Below, piece by piece: positions 5,698-5,722 of a DNA stretch of 5,722 nt. Source of the DNA: an uncultured archaeon (GTDB taxonomy: Archaea; Thermoproteota; Nitrososphaeria; Conexivisphaerales; CALBHZ01). A model generated the notes under the pieces. The model made no database searches, was not told the DNA's origin, and saw nothing but the letters and a program-made list of their open reading frames with translations. The DNA is taken from NCBI GenBank assembly GCA_937892815.1, contig CALBHZ010000139.1:1-5722 (forward strand), written 5' to 3'. How positions within the stretch are numbered: position 1 is the stretch's first letter; every line of letters starts with the position of its first letter. The translations under genes and the position numbers were made by a program.

Positions 5698-5722
5698 CTG
5701 TCTCTTATACACATCTGACGCT
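5698..5722 (-). other. Nextera/Tn5 mosaic end plus read-1 adapter (not genomic)
   Basis: Bases 5698-5716 are an exact 19-base mosaic end (CTGTCTCTTATACACATCT). They are followed by GACGCT, the next bases of the reverse-complemented Nextera read-1 adapter. The stop codon that seems to close the glmS frame upstream (TAA on the minus strand, 5707-5705) is inside this adapter. Confidence 0.98.

Noticed and set aside
1..5722. Near-perfect 19-bp inverted repeats at the two ends, as in a composite transposon
   Set aside because: They are the Tn5 mosaic ends of Nextera adapters, with read-1 adapter bases outside them. There is no transposase or passenger cassette between them, only housekeeping genes.
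1..5722. CRISPR array, integrase site, toxin-antitoxin or defence island
   Set aside because: No regularly spaced direct repeats, no integrase or nuclease genes and no duplicated tRNA 3' end were seen; every sizeable interval is covered by a housekeeping gene or a short promoter region.

Overview
The window looks like a whole assembly contig from a thermophilic archaeon of the Thermoproteota, most likely of the order Sulfolobales. Four things point there. It has archaeal-type DnaG, TtuA/Ncs6-like and Lrp proteins. It has a large GC-rich archaeal 7S (SRP) RNA. The coding DNA is AT-rich and favours AGA/AGG arginine codons, while the stable RNAs are strongly GC-rich, as is usual for thermophiles. 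TATA boxes lie about 25-31 bases before starts. The genus cannot be named from sequence alone.

Both ends are sequencing-library adapter, not genome. Bases 1-20 resemble the Nextera/Tn5 mosaic end, and bases 5698-5722 match its reverse complement followed by read-1 adapter bases. Both outer genes, dnaG and glmS, are therefore cut artificially, and their apparent start codons are artefacts.

Layout, left to right: (1) the 3' three-quarters of dnaG (+), primase/exosome protein; (2) a 96-residue two-helix membrane protein (-), tail-to-tail with dnaG and compatible with a VirB2/CedA1-like pilin; (3) a 90-bp divergent promoter region; (4) an M50 site-2-type intramembrane metalloprotease with a PDZ domain (+), followed after 3 bp by (5) a TtuA/Ncs6-family tRNA thiolation enzyme (+), apparently one operon; (6) SRP RNA (+), whose TATA box overlaps the stop codon of gene 5; (7) tRNA-Ser(GCU) (+), class II with encoded CCA; (8) an Lrp/AsnC regulator (-) with palindromes over its promoter; (9) the isomerase half of glmS (-), cut by the right adapter.

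Most of the content is housekeeping: priming or RNA decay, protein export, translation, tRNA modification and amino-sugar synthesis. I see no CRISPR array, insertion sequence, integrase or defence cassette. The least explained item is the small two-helix membrane protein, and the best regulatory lead is the palindrome cluster before the Lrp gene.
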